DNA of 64,000 nucleotides from Kiloniella laminariae DSM 19542 (GTDB lineage Bacteria; Pseudomonadota; Alphaproteobacteria; Kiloniellales; Kiloniellaceae): positions 62,001 through 126,000 of the forward strand of contig NZ_KB893167.1 in assembly GCF_000374005.1 (NCBI RefSeq), in the 5' to 3' direction. Made by a program: the position numbers and the translations under genes. Positions 1-9,068 of the stretch are shown in pieces; position 1 is the first letter of the stretch; every line of letters starts with the position of its first letter. A model generated the notes under the pieces. That model worked only from the letters and a program-made list of their open reading frames with translations. It ran no database searches and was not told the origin of the DNA.

Positions 1-612
1 ACCTGCGGGGGTGCCCGTCATGATGATATCGCCTGAGCGAAGTTCGAAGAGGCGGGAAAGGTGGGCGATAATATTCTCGACGGACCAGATCATGTCGCCG
101 AGCCGGGCTTTCTGTTTTATGTCCAGATTCACAGTAAGAGAGATTGCAGCTGAATCCGGCAATGTGGACTGTTTTTCACTGGGGGTGATCTTTCCACAGG
201 GAGCAGAATGTTCAAAGGCTTTGGCAACATCCCAGGGGTGGCGATTGTCTTTACAGATTTTCTGCAGGTCCCGGCGAGTCAGATCTACGCCGACGGCAAA
301 CCCAAAAACATGCTGCAGGCTCTCTGTGGCAGAGATGTTCGTTCCTCCGCTTTTGAGTGCGACAACAAGCTCAACTTCGTGATGAAAATCTTCTGTCGCT
401 GACGGGTAGGGGATATCTCCTCCTTCAGCAACAAGCGCTTCAGCCGGTTTCAAAAAGAAAACCGGAGTTTCCGTTTCCGGGTTTCCACCCATTTCTCGGG
501 TGTGTTCGGCATAGTTCCTGCCGACACAAAAAATGCGTCGGACAGGAAACAGTTTTTCACTTCCGACAATCGGGAGGCTGGTAATTGCTGCAGGTTCGAA
601 AAGGTATGTCAT
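1..612 (-). CDS. Fumarylacetoacetate hydrolase (FAH) family protein, C-terminus cut by window edge
   Basis: The frame opens at the ATG at 612 and stays open to base 1, giving 204 codons without a stop, so the C-terminus lies outside the window. The translation carries the family's marks: FCVGRNYAEH near residue 32, the metal-binding HHEVELVV near residue 80, GFAVGVDLTRRDLQ near 110, and GDIIMTGTPAG at the cut end. FAH-fold enzymes of this short type bind Mg or Mn and act on fumarylpyruvate, acylpyruvates or related 2-keto acids; which substrate is used here cannot be read from the sequence. It follows the suf operon on the same strand after a gap of about 125 bases that holds a degenerate repeat, so it may be a separate unit. 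Confidence 0.9.
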   Translation of the reverse strand, partial: MTYLFEPAAITSLPIVGSEKLFPVRRIFCVGRNYAEHTREMGGNPETETPVFFLKPAEALVAEGGDIPYPSATEDFHHEVELVVALKSGGTNISATESLQHVFGFAVGVDLTRRDLQKICKDNRHPWDVAKAFEHSAPCGKITPSEKQSTLPDSAAISLTVNLDIKQKARLGDMIWSVENIIAHLSRLFELRSGDIIMTGTPAG

Positions 613-677
613 GGGATGCTCATTATCAGAAACAGTAACTGATAAAAGCACCTCTTACAGGAGAGGGGAAGGGAAAT

Positions 678-741
678 CAGGTCCAGAAAACTTAAGTCCT
701 GAGAAACTTAAATTTAGAAAACTCAGGTCCCGAGAAATCAG
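678..741. repeat. Degenerate short tandem repeat between sufA and the FAH gene
   Basis: About four imperfect copies of a 14-17 base unit lie head to tail. Typical units are AGGTCCAGAAAACTTA, AGTCCTGAGAAACTTA and AGGTCCCGAGAAATCAG. They sit upstream of the FAH start and run into the stop codon of sufA. No function is apparent; low-copy slippage or a multi-site operator are both possible. Confidence 0.4.
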
Positions 742-1109
742 ACGGGGAGTTCTGCTGTATTACTTTCCGGTGCGACATGGAAGCTTTCGCCACAGCCACA
801 GCGGCCTGCTTCATTGGGATTGCTAAAAACAAAAGCACTCTGAAATTTGTCTTCAACAAAATCCATTTCACTGCCGATCAGATACATAACTGCCGTCGGA
901 GCGATAAAGATTTTTACACCTTTGTCTTCGACGACATCTTCGAATTTTTTCTGTTCGTGAGCGTATTCGACAACATAACTCAGGCCAGAACAGCCTTTGG
1001 TGCTGATGCCAACGCGCAAGCCCAAAACCCCGTCATCAGGGCTCTGGTCGATCAGTTTCTTCACACGCGCGGCTGCTGCATCTGTGAGGGTGATCAGTTT
1101 TGGCATCAT
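738..1109 (-). CDS. sufA: Iron-sulfur cluster assembly accessory protein, HesB/IscA family
   Basis: A 123-residue A-type carrier protein that accepts Fe-S clusters from the SufBCD scaffold and passes them to apo-proteins in the cytoplasm. The three conserved cysteines are visible: one in KGCSGLSY near residue 40 and two in GRCGCGESF near residue 105. Length is close to the usual 105-125 residues. It is the last gene of the suf operon, 65 bases after the DUF59 gene. The family includes IscA, SufA and ErpA, which are hard to separate by sequence; SufA is chosen because of the operon. Confidence 0.93.
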   Translation of the reverse strand: MMPKLITLTDAAAARVKKLIDQSPDDGVLGLRVGISTKGCSGLSYVVEYAHEQKKFEDVVEDKGVKIFIAPTAVMYLIGSEMDFVEDKFQSAFVFSNPNEAGRCGCGESFHVAPESNTAELPV

Positions 1110-1174
1110 CTTCTTGGCGCCTTCTTCTTTAATGGGTAACCGGAATATAGTTTACTATATGTAGGTGCTGTTCT

Positions 1175-1576
1175 CTACATGAAAAGCCCCAGGGCCAGTT
1201 GGGCATCTTCGCTCATCATGTTTTGGTTCCAGGGTGGGCTCCAAGTCAGAACGACGGTTACCTCTCCTATGCCTTCAACGGCTGCAACGGCTTCAGCCAC
1301 CTGACCCGGCAATTCTCCGGCGACGGGACAGGCCGGAGCCGTAAGCGTCATGCTGATATCAACGTCCCCGTTTTCGGCAATGTCGTGTTTGTAAATCAGG
1401 CCAAGATCATAAATGTTCACCGGAATTTCCGGGTCATGGACGGATTGAAGGGCATCAATAACCTGAGTTTTGGATGCAATAGCGCTGCCAGCAGGCAAGG
1501 GGATTCCTGCTTTTGCCATAAAACCTTCTTCGGCATTTGGCAGGAAGTCACTCAGGGTTTTTCCATCATTAAACAT
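1175..1576 (-). CDS. sufT: SUF-associated DUF59 (MIP18-family) protein, SufT-like
   Basis: A 133-residue protein with the DUF59 core: HDPEIPVNIYDLGLIY near residue 48, then TLTAPACPVAGELP with the conserved cysteine, and VVLTWSPPWNQNMMSEDAQ near the end. Proteins of this family help insert or mature Fe-S clusters and are often encoded in bacterial suf operons. The start ATG shares its A with the TGA stop of sufS (TGATG), which suggests translational coupling. The first 35 residues form an extension before the DUF59 core. Family membership is clear; the exact biochemical step is not settled. Confidence 0.9.
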   Translation of the reverse strand: MFNDGKTLSDFLPNAEEGFMAKAGIPLPAGSAIASKTQVIDALQSVHDPEIPVNIYDLGLIYKHDIAENGDVDISMTLTAPACPVAGELPGQVAEAVAAVEGIGEVTVVLTWSPPWNQNMMSEDAQLALGLFM

Positions 1577-2859
1577 CAGCTAAAAAGCTCCCGAACTTTT
1601 TCCAGAGCATCTGCAAGGGCATCGACTTCTGCACGGGTATTGTATATCCCGAATGAAGCCCTGGCCGTGGCTGGCAGATCAAACCGCTGCATCAAGGGTT
1701 GGGCGCAGTGATGTCCTGCCCGAACGGCAACACCCCGGCGATCAAGGATTGTTCCAATATCATGGGCGTGTGCTTCTTCCATGATAAAGGACAGGATGCT
1801 GGCTTTTTCTTTTGCCCTGCCAATGATTGTCAGGCCAGGAATACGACTGAGCCGTTCGGTGGCATAGGCCAGAATGCCATGCTCATGAGCGGAGATATTG
1901 TCCTTGCCCAGAGCCTCGACATATTCAATGGCAGCTCCCAGACCTATGGCTTCGACAATGGCCGGGGTTCCGGCTTCAAAGCGGTGCGGGGTATCCTTGT
2001 AAGTCGTCTTCTCAAAGGTGACGAGGTCAATCATTTCACCGCCCCCCTGATAGGGAGGCATACTGTTGAGAAGGTCTCGTTTACCATAGAGAACACCGAT
2101 ACCACTTGGTCCATAGACTTTGTGACCGGAGAAGCAGTAGAAGTCGGCATCAAGGTCTTGGACATCAATGATCGCATGTGGGGCGGCCTGACAGCCATCG
2201 ACCATGACTTTTGCCCCATGTTCATGGGCAACGCGGATAATATCTTTGATCGGGGTGACTGTCCCAACCGCGTTGGAGATATGGGTAATGGCAACCAGCT
2301 TTGTCTTGGGAGTGAAGAGCTTTTCGTATTCATCGAACAGAAAGTTGGCATCTCCGTCAATCGGGACAACCTTGATAACAATACCGATCTGGTCTCTGAG
2401 CAATTGCCAGGGAACTATATTGGAGTGATGCTCCATATGCGAGATGATGATCTCGTCTCCGGCTTTGAGGAAGTGCCTGCCGTAACTGTGAGCCACCAGA
2501 TTGATTGCTTCGGTTGCGCCTTTGGTCAGAACACAAAGTTCAGGAGATTCCGCATTGATAAAGCGGGCCGCTGCGTTACGTCCGGATTCAAAAGCTTCAG
2601 TGCAGGCCTGGCTCAGACTATGAACACCACGGTGGACATTGGAATAGTAGGTTTCATAGGCTTCCTGCATACGTTCCAGTACCTGGCGTGGTTTCTGGGC
2701 CGAAGCTGCACTGTCGAGGTACACCAAGGGACGACCATAAATTTCCCGTTTAAGGATCGGGAAATCTTCCCGTATTTTTTCCACATCAAATGCCAGGAGG
2801 GAATTGTCTCCTGCCTTGTTTACCGTGGCGGGCTTGTCCATTGTGCTATTCGTACTCAT
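1576..2859 (-). CDS. sufS: Cysteine desulfurase, SufS type
   Basis: A 427-residue PLP enzyme that removes sulfur from L-cysteine as a persulfide for cluster assembly. The PLP lysine lies in YCFSGHKVYGPSGIG, and the catalytic cysteine in RAGHHCAQP at about residue 385, in the short-loop form of group II (SufS/CsdA) desulfurases. Length matches SufS plus a short N-terminal extension of about 22 residues. No sufE gene is present within this operon. The gene ends in TGATG with the next gene and starts 29 bases after sufD. Confidence 0.96.
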   Translation of the reverse strand: MSTNSTMDKPATVNKAGDNSLLAFDVEKIREDFPILKREIYGRPLVYLDSAASAQKPRQVLERMQEAYETYYSNVHRGVHSLSQACTEAFESGRNAAARFINAESPELCVLTKGATEAINLVAHSYGRHFLKAGDEIIISHMEHHSNIVPWQLLRDQIGIVIKVVPIDGDANFLFDEYEKLFTPKTKLVAITHISNAVGTVTPIKDIIRVAHEHGAKVMVDGCQAAPHAIIDVQDLDADFYCFSGHKVYGPSGIGVLYGKRDLLNSMPPYQGGGEMIDLVTFEKTTYKDTPHRFEAGTPAIVEAIGLGAAIEYVEALGKDNISAHEHGILAYATERLSRIPGLTIIGRAKEKASILSFIMEEAHAHDIGTILDRRGVAVRAGHHCAQPLMQRFDLPATARASFGIYNTRAEVDALADALEKVRELFS

Positions 2860-2888
2860 TCTACTTAATCCTCTGCCAACAAACAGGG

Positions 2889-4220
2889 CTATTGAGGGTT
2901 TTTGCCAAGCCAGTCAGCAATTCTTGTCAGAAAAAGATCTTTCAGATCTTCGTTTTGCAGTGCTTCCACAGCATCTGCAAGAAAGGCATTCACCAACAGA
3001 GACTGGGCCTGCTCCCTGCTCAGTCCACGGGAACGCAGATAAAACAAGGCATCCTCATCAATCTGGCCCGAGGTACAACCATGACTGCAAATCACGTCAT
3101 CGGCGAAGATCTCAAGCTCTGGTTTGACGTCAACTTCTGCTGTATCAGACAGAAGCATCGCCCGGTGAGACTGATTACCGACAGTTTTCTGCGCCTGTTC
3201 GTGAACAATGATCTTGCCCTGAAACACACCGCGCGACTTACCAGCCAGAATGCCTTTGATAACCTCGTCACAGCTGGTGTGAGGTGTTTTATGATCAACA
3301 CGTGTGGTGATATCACAGTGCTGGTCATCTTTGACCATATAGGCACCGTTGATATGGCAAGATGAATTGGGAGCAATCAGATTGACGTTGATATCCGAAC
3401 GGGCCATGCGACCGCCTGTATTCAAAATAAAGCTGTCATAGCTGGAACCATTGCCAACATCTGCCTGTACAGAGGAGACGTGGAAAGCGGAGGGGGTGCT
3501 TTCCTGAATACGATAATGATGCAGTGTTGCATTCTCAGCCAAGGTGACATCGGTCACAGAGTTTGAAAAATAAACGTGGGCTTCCCTGTCTGCGACCTGT
3601 TCAATGATTGTGGCTTTGCTGCCGGCTCCGACCATAATCATATTACGATTATGATAGGAACTCTGTGGTGTACCGCTCCCGTAATGCAGAATTTCAATGA
3701 TTTTTTCTACAGAGATATCCTTGGCGATCTCGATAATAAATCCGTCTGTCATCAGCGCGGTATTGAGGGCGACCAGTGGCTGTTCCTGCGCCAGATCCCG
3801 TGGCTGGAGCTTTTGTTGAAGATTATTTACTTCGTTGGAATCTGATTGTAGCGCTGCAGAAAAACTCTGTAACTTTACGCCTTTGGGTAAGTCTGTGTCG
3901 GAAAGGTGTTCCGAATAGAAACCATCAACAAAGACCAGACGGTGTGATTTTTGTTCACCAAGTAACCGGGGCAGGTCCTTAACTGAAAGCTTTTCCTCTG
4001 TCCTGGATACTGGTGCGAGAAACTGTTGTTTACGCAGGGGATTCAGACTTGTGAATTTCCACAGTTCGGTTTTGGCAGAGGGAAGACCAACTTCCTTGAA
4101 CAAGGACAGGCCAGTATTGCGCAAATCGGAAATCCAATCGATATCGGCACCGGGAAGACGATTTCTTGCCTGATCAAAATGGGCAATGAATACGTCCTGA
4201 TCGTTAGCGGATGTCATCAT
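2889..4220 (-). CDS. sufD: Fe-S cluster assembly protein SufD
   Basis: A 443-residue member of the SufB/SufD beta-helix family, partner of SufB and SufC in the scaffold complex. Recognisable parts are an N-terminal helical region, DGFYSEHLSD near residue 97, DHKTPHTSCDEVIKGILAG in the second half, and the C-terminal DDVICSHGCTSGQIDEDALF, in which the conserved SHG and DEDALFYLRSRG segments are intact. The start overlaps the stop of sufC as TGATG. SufD has fewer cluster-binding cysteines than SufB, consistent with its supporting role and iron-acquisition function. Confidence 0.95.
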   Translation of the reverse strand: MMTSANDQDVFIAHFDQARNRLPGADIDWISDLRNTGLSLFKEVGLPSAKTELWKFTSLNPLRKQQFLAPVSRTEEKLSVKDLPRLLGEQKSHRLVFVDGFYSEHLSDTDLPKGVKLQSFSAALQSDSNEVNNLQQKLQPRDLAQEQPLVALNTALMTDGFIIEIAKDISVEKIIEILHYGSGTPQSSYHNRNMIMVGAGSKATIIEQVADREAHVYFSNSVTDVTLAENATLHHYRIQESTPSAFHVSSVQADVGNGSSYDSFILNTGGRMARSDINVNLIAPNSSCHINGAYMVKDDQHCDITTRVDHKTPHTSCDEVIKGILAGKSRGVFQGKIIVHEQAQKTVGNQSHRAMLLSDTAEVDVKPELEIFADDVICSHGCTSGQIDEDALFYLRSRGLSREQAQSLLVNAFLADAVEALQNEDLKDLFLTRIADWLGKNPQ

Positions 4221-4969
4221 CAGGCTGCCTCACCGGAATAGTCAGCATAACCTTTCTCTTCCAGCTCGAGAGCCAGTTCCTTGCCGCCGGACCGACGGAT
4301 CTCGCCGTGGGCAAGTACATGTACCTGGTCTGGAACAATGTAATTGAGGAGACGCTGATAGTGGGTAATCACCAGGATCGCATTATTTTCAGAGCGGAGT
4401 TTGTTTACACCGTCAGCCACGATGCGCAGGGCGTCGATATCCAGTCCGGAATCGGTTTCGTCAAGTACGGCCAGTTTGGGGTTAAGAACGGCCATCTGAA
4501 GAATATCGTTACGTTTTTTCTCGCCACCTGAGAAGCCAACATTTACAGCACGTTTCAGCATATCGTCCTTGATGCCGAGCTCTTTGGTTTTCCCGCGGAG
4601 CATTTTCACGAACTCCATGCCATCAAGTTCTTCTTCACCGCGATATTTACGCTGGGCGTTCAGGGCTTCTTTCAGAAAGGTTGTGTTGGTTACACCCGGG
4701 ATTTCAACCGGGTACTGAAACGCCAGGAAAATCCCTTCTCCAGCACGTTCTTCAGGTTCTAGTTCGGAAATATCCTTGCCGTCAAAAAAGATGGAACCCT
4801 GGGTGACTTCATAGTCATCACGACCAGCCAGAACGTTGGCGAGAGTTGACTTACCTGATCCGTTCGGGCCCATGATAGCATGAACCTCACCTTTGTTGAT
4901 GGTCAGGTTGATGCCTTTAAGGATGGATTTTCCCTCGACTTCTGCGTGAAGATTTTTGATTTCCAACAT
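4220..4969 (-). CDS. sufC: Fe-S cluster assembly ATPase SufC
   Basis: A 249-residue ABC-type ATPase without membrane segments that powers the SufBCD scaffold. Walker A is GPNGSGKST near residue 34, the ABC signature is FSGGEKKRNDILQM near 146, and Walker B with the SufC-typical switch is LAVLDETDSGLDIDAL near 168. Length is the usual 245-250 residues. It sits between sufB, 59 bases upstream, and sufD, with which it overlaps. Confidence 0.97.
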   Translation of the reverse strand: MLEIKNLHAEVEGKSILKGINLTINKGEVHAIMGPNGSGKSTLANVLAGRDDYEVTQGSIFFDGKDISELEPEERAGEGIFLAFQYPVEIPGVTNTTFLKEALNAQRKYRGEEELDGMEFVKMLRGKTKELGIKDDMLKRAVNVGFSGGEKKRNDILQMAVLNPKLAVLDETDSGLDIDALRIVADGVNKLRSENNAILVITHYQRLLNYIVPDQVHVLAHGEIRRSGGKELALELEEKGYADYSGEAA

Positions 4970-5028
4970 AGCGCTTAACTCTTCTTTTCTAATCTTTAAA
5001 ATTCAGTCTGGTTTATGGTTCGGCGCGT

Positions 5029-6486
5029 CTAGCCGACGCTGCCTTCCAGGCTGATACTCACCAGTTTCTGGGCTTCAACGGCAAATTCCATCGGCAGTTC
5101 CTGGAGCACTTCCCGGCAAAAGCCGTTCACAACCAAACCAACCGCGTCTTCTTCGGAAATTCCGCGCTGGCGGCAATAGAACAGCTGGTCTTCGCTGATT
5201 TTTGATGTCGTGGCTTCATGTTCGAGCCGGGCAGAACGGTTTTTACTTTCGATGTAGGGCACGGTATGGGCACCACAGGTGTCGCCGACCAGAAGGGAAT
5301 CACACTGGGTGAAGTTACGTGCTCCTTCAGCCTTGGCACTTACCCGGACCAGACCGCGATAGGTGTTCTGGGATTTTCCGGCCGAGATCCCTTTCGAGAT
5401 AATCCGCGAAGTGGTGTTTTTACCCAGATGGATCATCTTGGTGCCGGTATCTGCCTGCTGACGTCCATTGGTGATGGCAACAGAGTAGAACTCGCCGACA
5501 GAATTATCTCCCTGAAGAATACAGCTGGGGTATTTCCAGGTAATTGCCGAACCGGTTTCAACCTGGGTCCAGCTGATCTTGGAATTTTTTCCCCGGCAGA
5601 TACCGCGTTTGGTGACAAAGTTATAAATCCCGCCTTTGCCTTCTGCATCACCAGGATACCAGTTCTGGACGGTCGAGTACTTGATTTCTGCATCATCCAT
5701 GGTGACGAGTTCGACAACGGCTGCATGCAGCTGGTTTTCATCCCGCATCGGAGCGGTACAGCCTTCCAGATAACTCACGTAGGAGCCTTCGTCTGCAACA
5801 ATTAGTGTGCGCTCAAACTGGCCGGTGTTGAGTTCGTTGATGCGGAAATAGGTCGACAGTTCCATGGGGCAGCGGACGCCTTTGGGAATGTAGACAAAGG
5901 ACCCGTCGGTAAAGACAGCCGAGTTCAGGCAGGCATGTTTGTTGTCACCGTAGGGGACCACCGATCCCATGTATTTTTTAACCAGTTCTGGATATTCCTG
6001 AACCGCATCGGAGATCGAACAGAAAATAACGCCAACTTCCTTGAGTTGCTCGCGGAACGTCGTTGCCACAGAAACGGAATCAAAAACGTAATCGACTGCA
6101 ACACCCGCCAGAACTTCCTGCTCGCGGATTGGAATGCCCAATTTTTCGTAAGTTTTTAAAAGCTCGGGGTCTACTTCGTCGAGACTTTGTGGACGGTCTT
6201 CGTTGCTTTTTGGAGCCGCATAATAGTAGGAGTCCTGGTAGTCAATTGGTGCATGCTGCAGTTTGCCCCAGGTTGGTTCCGGCATTGTCAGCCAGTGGCG
6301 ATAGGCCTTCAAACGCCACTCCAGCAGCCATTCCGGTTCGTTTTTCTTTGCTGAGATAAAGCGCACAGTGTCTTCGCTCAACCCTTTGGGAGCCTTGTCG
6401 CTTTCTATATCAGTAACGAAACCGTATTTGTATTTCTCCATCTCAAGAGATTTGACCTGTTCGACGGTTTCTAATGTGGCTGCCAT
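5029..6486 (-). CDS. sufB: Fe-S cluster assembly scaffold SufB
   Basis: A 485-residue SufB, the core scaffold on which the nascent cluster forms. Hallmarks are [18 protein letters not shown] near the N-terminus, [35 protein letters not shown] near residue 240, [19 protein letters not shown], and [19 protein letters not shown] near the C-terminus. It is the first structural gene after the Rrf2 regulator, 45 bases downstream. Length agrees with the family (about 480-500). Confidence 0.97.
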   Translation of the reverse strand: MAATLETVEQVKSLEMEKYKYGFVTDIESDKAPKGLSEDTVRFISAKKNEPEWLLEWRLKAYRHWLTMPEPTWGKLQHAPIDYQDSYYYAAPKSNEDRPQSLDEVDPELLKTYEKLGIPIREQEVLAGVAVDYVFDSVSVATTFREQLKEVGVIFCSISDAVQEYPELVKKYMGSVVPYGDNKHACLNSAVFTDGSFVYIPKGVRCPMELSTYFRINELNTGQFERTLIVADEGSYVSYLEGCTAPMRDENQLHAAVVELVTMDDAEIKYSTVQNWYPGDAEGKGGIYNFVTKRGICRGKNSKISWTQVETGSAITWKYPSCILQGDNSVGEFYSVAITNGRQQADTGTKMIHLGKNTTSRIISKGISAGKSQNTYRGLVRVSAKAEGARNFTQCDSLLVGDTCGAHTVPYIESKNRSARLEHEATTSKISEDQLFYCRQRGISEEDAVGLVVNGFCREVLQELPMEFAVEAQKLVSISLEGSVG

Positions 6487-6531
6487 ATCTAGTACTCTCC
6501 TACCGGAATGTGTTTCTTGCTTTCGGACCTG

Positions 6532-6999
6532 TCAGGCGTCGACAGTGCCCTTGGGTCTTGTTTCCGGTTTTTGTTTATCAATCATAAAACTGTTTTCGAA
6601 GTCGATCATGTCCGCCAGTGTGACGGTTTTCAGAGCTTCCGCGACAACACTGTTAACCCGGTTCCAGTTGCCCCGCATTGGGCAAAGGTTCTCAACTGTA
6701 CAGTTGTCTGCTGCGCCATCAACACAGGCGGTCAAGGCAATCGGGCCTTCCATTGCCTGGAGAATATCAGCCACGGTAATGGCTGTAGCTTCCTGATGGC
6801 AAATATATCCGCCTCCGGCACCGCGCAGCGAAGTGATGAGTTCTTGTCTGGAGAGAAGGCCAAGAATCTTGGCAACAGTAGGCAGAGGCAATCCTGTCTC
6901 TTCGGATAATTGAAGCGCGGTGACAACACGCTCTTTTTTCCGTGACATCTGTCCAAGAACAACAACTGCATAATCCGTAAGCCGGGTAAGGCGAAACAT
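6532..6999 (-). CDS. Rrf2-family SUF operon regulator (IscR-like)
   Basis: A 155-residue winged-helix regulator of the Rrf2 family. The N-terminal half holds the DNA-binding domain (RLTRLTDYAVVVLGQMSRKK, LPLPTVAKILGLLSRQ, SLRGAGGGYICHQE). A three-cysteine patch follows, CVDGAADNCTVENLCPM at about residues 92-110, the usual place for a [2Fe-2S] cluster in IscR-type sensors. It leads the suf operon, so it probably represses its own operon when clusters are plentiful. The operator-like palindrome at 7016-7030 supports this. It could equally be called SufR or IscR; the functional name is not proven. Confidence 0.93.
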   Translation of the reverse strand: MFRLTRLTDYAVVVLGQMSRKKERVVTALQLSEETGLPLPTVAKILGLLSRQELITSLRGAGGGYICHQEATAITVADILQAMEGPIALTACVDGAADNCTVENLCPMRGNWNRVNSVVAEALKTVTLADMIDFENSFMIDKQKPETRPKGTVDA

Positions 7000-7015
7000 G
7001 GTTTTTCTCCATACT

Positions 7016-7030
7016 GGACTAATTTAGTCC
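7016..7030 (-). promoter_or_regulatory. IscR type 1-like operator upstream of the suf operon
   Basis: GGACTAATTTAGTCC is an inverted repeat with 7-base arms. Its core GACT-AATTT-AGTC fits the GACT-RWWWY-AGTC core of the E. coli IscR type 1 (cluster-bound IscR) site, and the flank ATAC also fits. It lies 17-31 bases upstream of the Rrf2 regulator's ATG and covers the proposed -10 hexamer, as expected for autorepression. Confidence 0.75.
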
Positions 7031-7049
7031 GATTTTTTAAATAGCTCAA
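7021..7049 (-). promoter_or_regulatory. Probable sigma-70 promoter of the suf operon
   Basis: On the minus strand TTGAGC (7049-7044) and TAAATT (7026-7021) are separated by 17 bases. The -10 lies inside the IscR-like palindrome. A second pairing, TTGCAA with TATTTA slightly upstream, is also possible, so the exact start is uncertain. Confidence 0.5.
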
Positions 7050-7395
7050 AAATGCCAAATTGCAACTGCTTTTTTTCAATTTTTTCTGATTCAAGAAATC
7101 CTTCTAATGGACGGTAATTGCTGGAAATTGTCAGAAAAACCAATCTAGCCAAAAAGATAGAGGAAATTCATAATTTAATTTGCGACTATTTGTCGCCTAT
7201 AAAATACATCTTTAGTTTGGTCGAAAAAGAGAAAAGAAAAACTCAAAGCTTAGAGGCAAGGAATTTGCTGTGGTATAGAGGACTCCTGTTTTCAGGATTG
7301 ACCAGGGCTCGACAGGCCGTGTGTAAGAGGGTAAGTAACACTTAAATCACAGAGAAAATCATCGAGTTTCAGAAATTGTAGAAAAGGTAGGCCTC
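7050..7395. other. Intergenic stretch between the suf operon and upp
   Basis: AT-rich divergent spacer. It must contain the upp promoter, but no convincing -35/-10 pair or leader structure was found. An open frame at 7118-7345 lacks any recognisable protein character and was not called. Confidence 0.5.
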
Positions 7396-8040
7396 ATGAA
7401 CAAAAGCGTGCCCGCAAATGTTACCATAGTCGATCACCCGCTGGTGCAGGTCAAGCTGACCCAGATGCGCAGGAAAGAGACCATTTCTTCTGACTTTCGT
7501 CGCCTGCTCAAGGAAATCTCTCTTTTGCTGGCTTATGAGGTAACCCGTGATCTTGCCCTGACCGAGCGCGAGATCGAAACGCCGATTGAGCGTGCAATGT
7601 TTCCTGTGCTTCGCGATCGAGAGCCTTGTTTTATTTCCATTCTTCGTGCTGGAAACGGTATTTTGGATGGTATGATGGATCTCTTGCCTTCTGCACGTGT
7701 CGGGCATGTGGGGCTTTACCGGGACCATGAGACGCTTGAGGCTGTTGAATACTATTACAAGGTGCCTTCGGATATTGCTGATCGTGAGGTTATTGTTGTC
7801 GATCCGATGCTGGCGACGGGTCATACTGCTGTCGCAGCAATTGAAAGACTGAAAAAGGATGGTGCTAAAAATCTGAAATTCCTTTGCCTTCTGGCCGCAC
7901 CGGAAGGAATTGCGGAATTCCATAAAGGCCATCCGGATGTGCCTGTTTTTACAGCATCAGTTGATAAAAAACTCAACGAGCACGGGTATATTGTACCAGG
8001 CTTGGGCGATGCCGGGGACCGTATTTACGGGACAAAATAA
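7396..8040 (+). CDS. upp: Uracil phosphoribosyltransferase
   Basis: A 214-residue cytoplasmic enzyme of pyrimidine salvage that makes UMP from uracil and PRPP. The PRPP loop is [16 protein letters not shown] near residue 130; the family also shows [19 protein letters not shown] near residue 77 and the C-terminal uracil-binding segment [17 protein letters not shown]. Length is typical (208-216). It stands alone, with a strong terminator just downstream. Confidence 0.97.
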   Translation: MNKSVPANVTIVDHPLVQVKLTQMRRKETISSDFRRLLKEISLLLAYEVTRDLALTEREIETPIERAMFPVLRDREPCFISILRAGNGILDGMMDLLPSARVGHVGLYRDHETLEAVEYYYKVPSDIADREVIVVDPMLATGHTAVAAIERLKKDGAKNLKFLCLLAAPEGIAEFHKGHPDVPVFTASVDKKLNEHGYIVPGLGDAGDRIYGTK

Positions 8041-8077
8041 CCGGTTCTGGTGTCTGTGTTTCAGGCAATAAATTTTT

Positions 8078-8109
8078 AGGGCTCCGCAATTTTCGGAGCC
8101 CTTTTTGTT
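8078..8109 (+). terminator. Rho-independent terminator after upp
   Basis: A 9-bp stem, AGGGCTCCG / CGGAGCCCT (8078-8086 with 8094-8102), with a 7-base loop is followed by a T-rich tail. Confidence 0.9.
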
Positions 8110-8138
8110 CTGTTAAGTCAGAAGAGAAGAACAGTGTT

Positions 8139-8804
8139 TTATTGATAACTCTTCCAGATTTTCTGGTAGGTACCGTTATAGCGGATGACTCTCAATCCGT
8201 GATTGAAGTCTTCAAGCAGTTCATCGACATCTTCAAGTTTTTCTGAAAAACAAAGATAATAAGGCTGGCTGTTCAGCTCACGATACTGAACATTACCGGA
8301 TTGAGCATTATCCGGGCTTCCCTGATGGGACATTGTATAGAGGACAATATCGCGATAGCTGTAGATGGCCTGTACACGCCCGTTTTGCAACATGGAGAGC
8401 AGTTGCTTGTCATCTGTGGCTTCCTGTACCTTGATGCCATGATCCAGGAGTTCCTGATGAGGGGCATAACCCCGTACAGCTGCGACGGTCAGTCCCCGAA
8501 GGTCTTTGAGGGAGTCAAATGCCCCCAACTCTGCTCCTTTGGCCAGGAAGACCCCCTGGCTGTGATTACCCAAAAGGTCGGAAAAGCGAAAGGTACCTTC
8601 CCGTTCGGGCAGATATGAACAGCCGCAAAGACCATCGGCCTGGCCGGTTTCAACCAGCTTAACAGAACGTTTCCAGGGGTAGAATGTCGTAATGACTTCG
8701 TGACCACTCTGCGCAAAAGCAGCGCGCATGACCTCGACATCAATCCCTTCTCGGCCTTGTTCAGCTGTTCCTATCTTGTAGGGAGCAAAGGGACTGCAGG
8801 CCAT
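8139..8804 (-). CDS. Periplasmic solute-binding protein (SBP family 3), signal peptide out of frame
   Basis: The 221-residue frame from the ATG at 8804 encodes a substrate-binding protein of the extracellular family 3 type: it begins MACSPFAPYKIG, contains GREGIDVEVMRAAFAQSGHE and PWKRSVKLVETGQADGLCG, and ends without a membrane segment. Such proteins normally have a signal peptide, and none is present in this frame. A good one (MNSISSYSSVKWQNLIFAAL and following ISLPL) starts at the ATG at 8919 in another frame and runs into this region. Shifting by one base near 8850 would join it to QAQETKRPVNMACSPF, a natural mature N-terminus. The gene is therefore either a recent pseudogene or affected by a one-base sequence error. 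The related proteins bind amino acids, but the ligand is unknown and no permease gene lies next to it. Confidence 0.75.
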   Translation of the reverse strand: MACSPFAPYKIGTAEQGREGIDVEVMRAAFAQSGHEVITTFYPWKRSVKLVETGQADGLCGCSYLPEREGTFRFSDLLGNHSQGVFLAKGAELGAFDSLKDLRGLTVAAVRGYAPHQELLDHGIKVQEATDDKQLLSMLQNGRVQAIYSYRDIVLYTMSHQGSPDNAQSGNVQYRELNSQPYYLCFSEKLEDVDELLEDFNHGLRVIRYNGTYQKIWKSYQ

Positions 8805-9068
8805 GTTGACAGGACGCTTGGTCTCTTGTGCTTGTTTGCAGAGGCAGAGAAATCAGAAAAAGAGCTGCAAATATCAGATTTTGCCATTTCACGGATGAGT
8901 AACTCGAAATACTATTCATAATATATCAAGTAAACGTCAAGAAACTTTATAAAATCTTACCTTTTGTGACGGGGATATTGTTATGTAATTCAATGAAGGG
9001 TTGATAGTTATTGTTGTTTAAGTGCAAGGATTTAAGTGAATATTCCATGTATTCGACAACAGGCAGGG

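Noticed and set aside
7118-7345. Open frame of 75 codons between the suf operon and upp
   Set aside because: Low-complexity Lys/Ser-rich translation in an AT-rich promoter region; no ribosome site or similarity.
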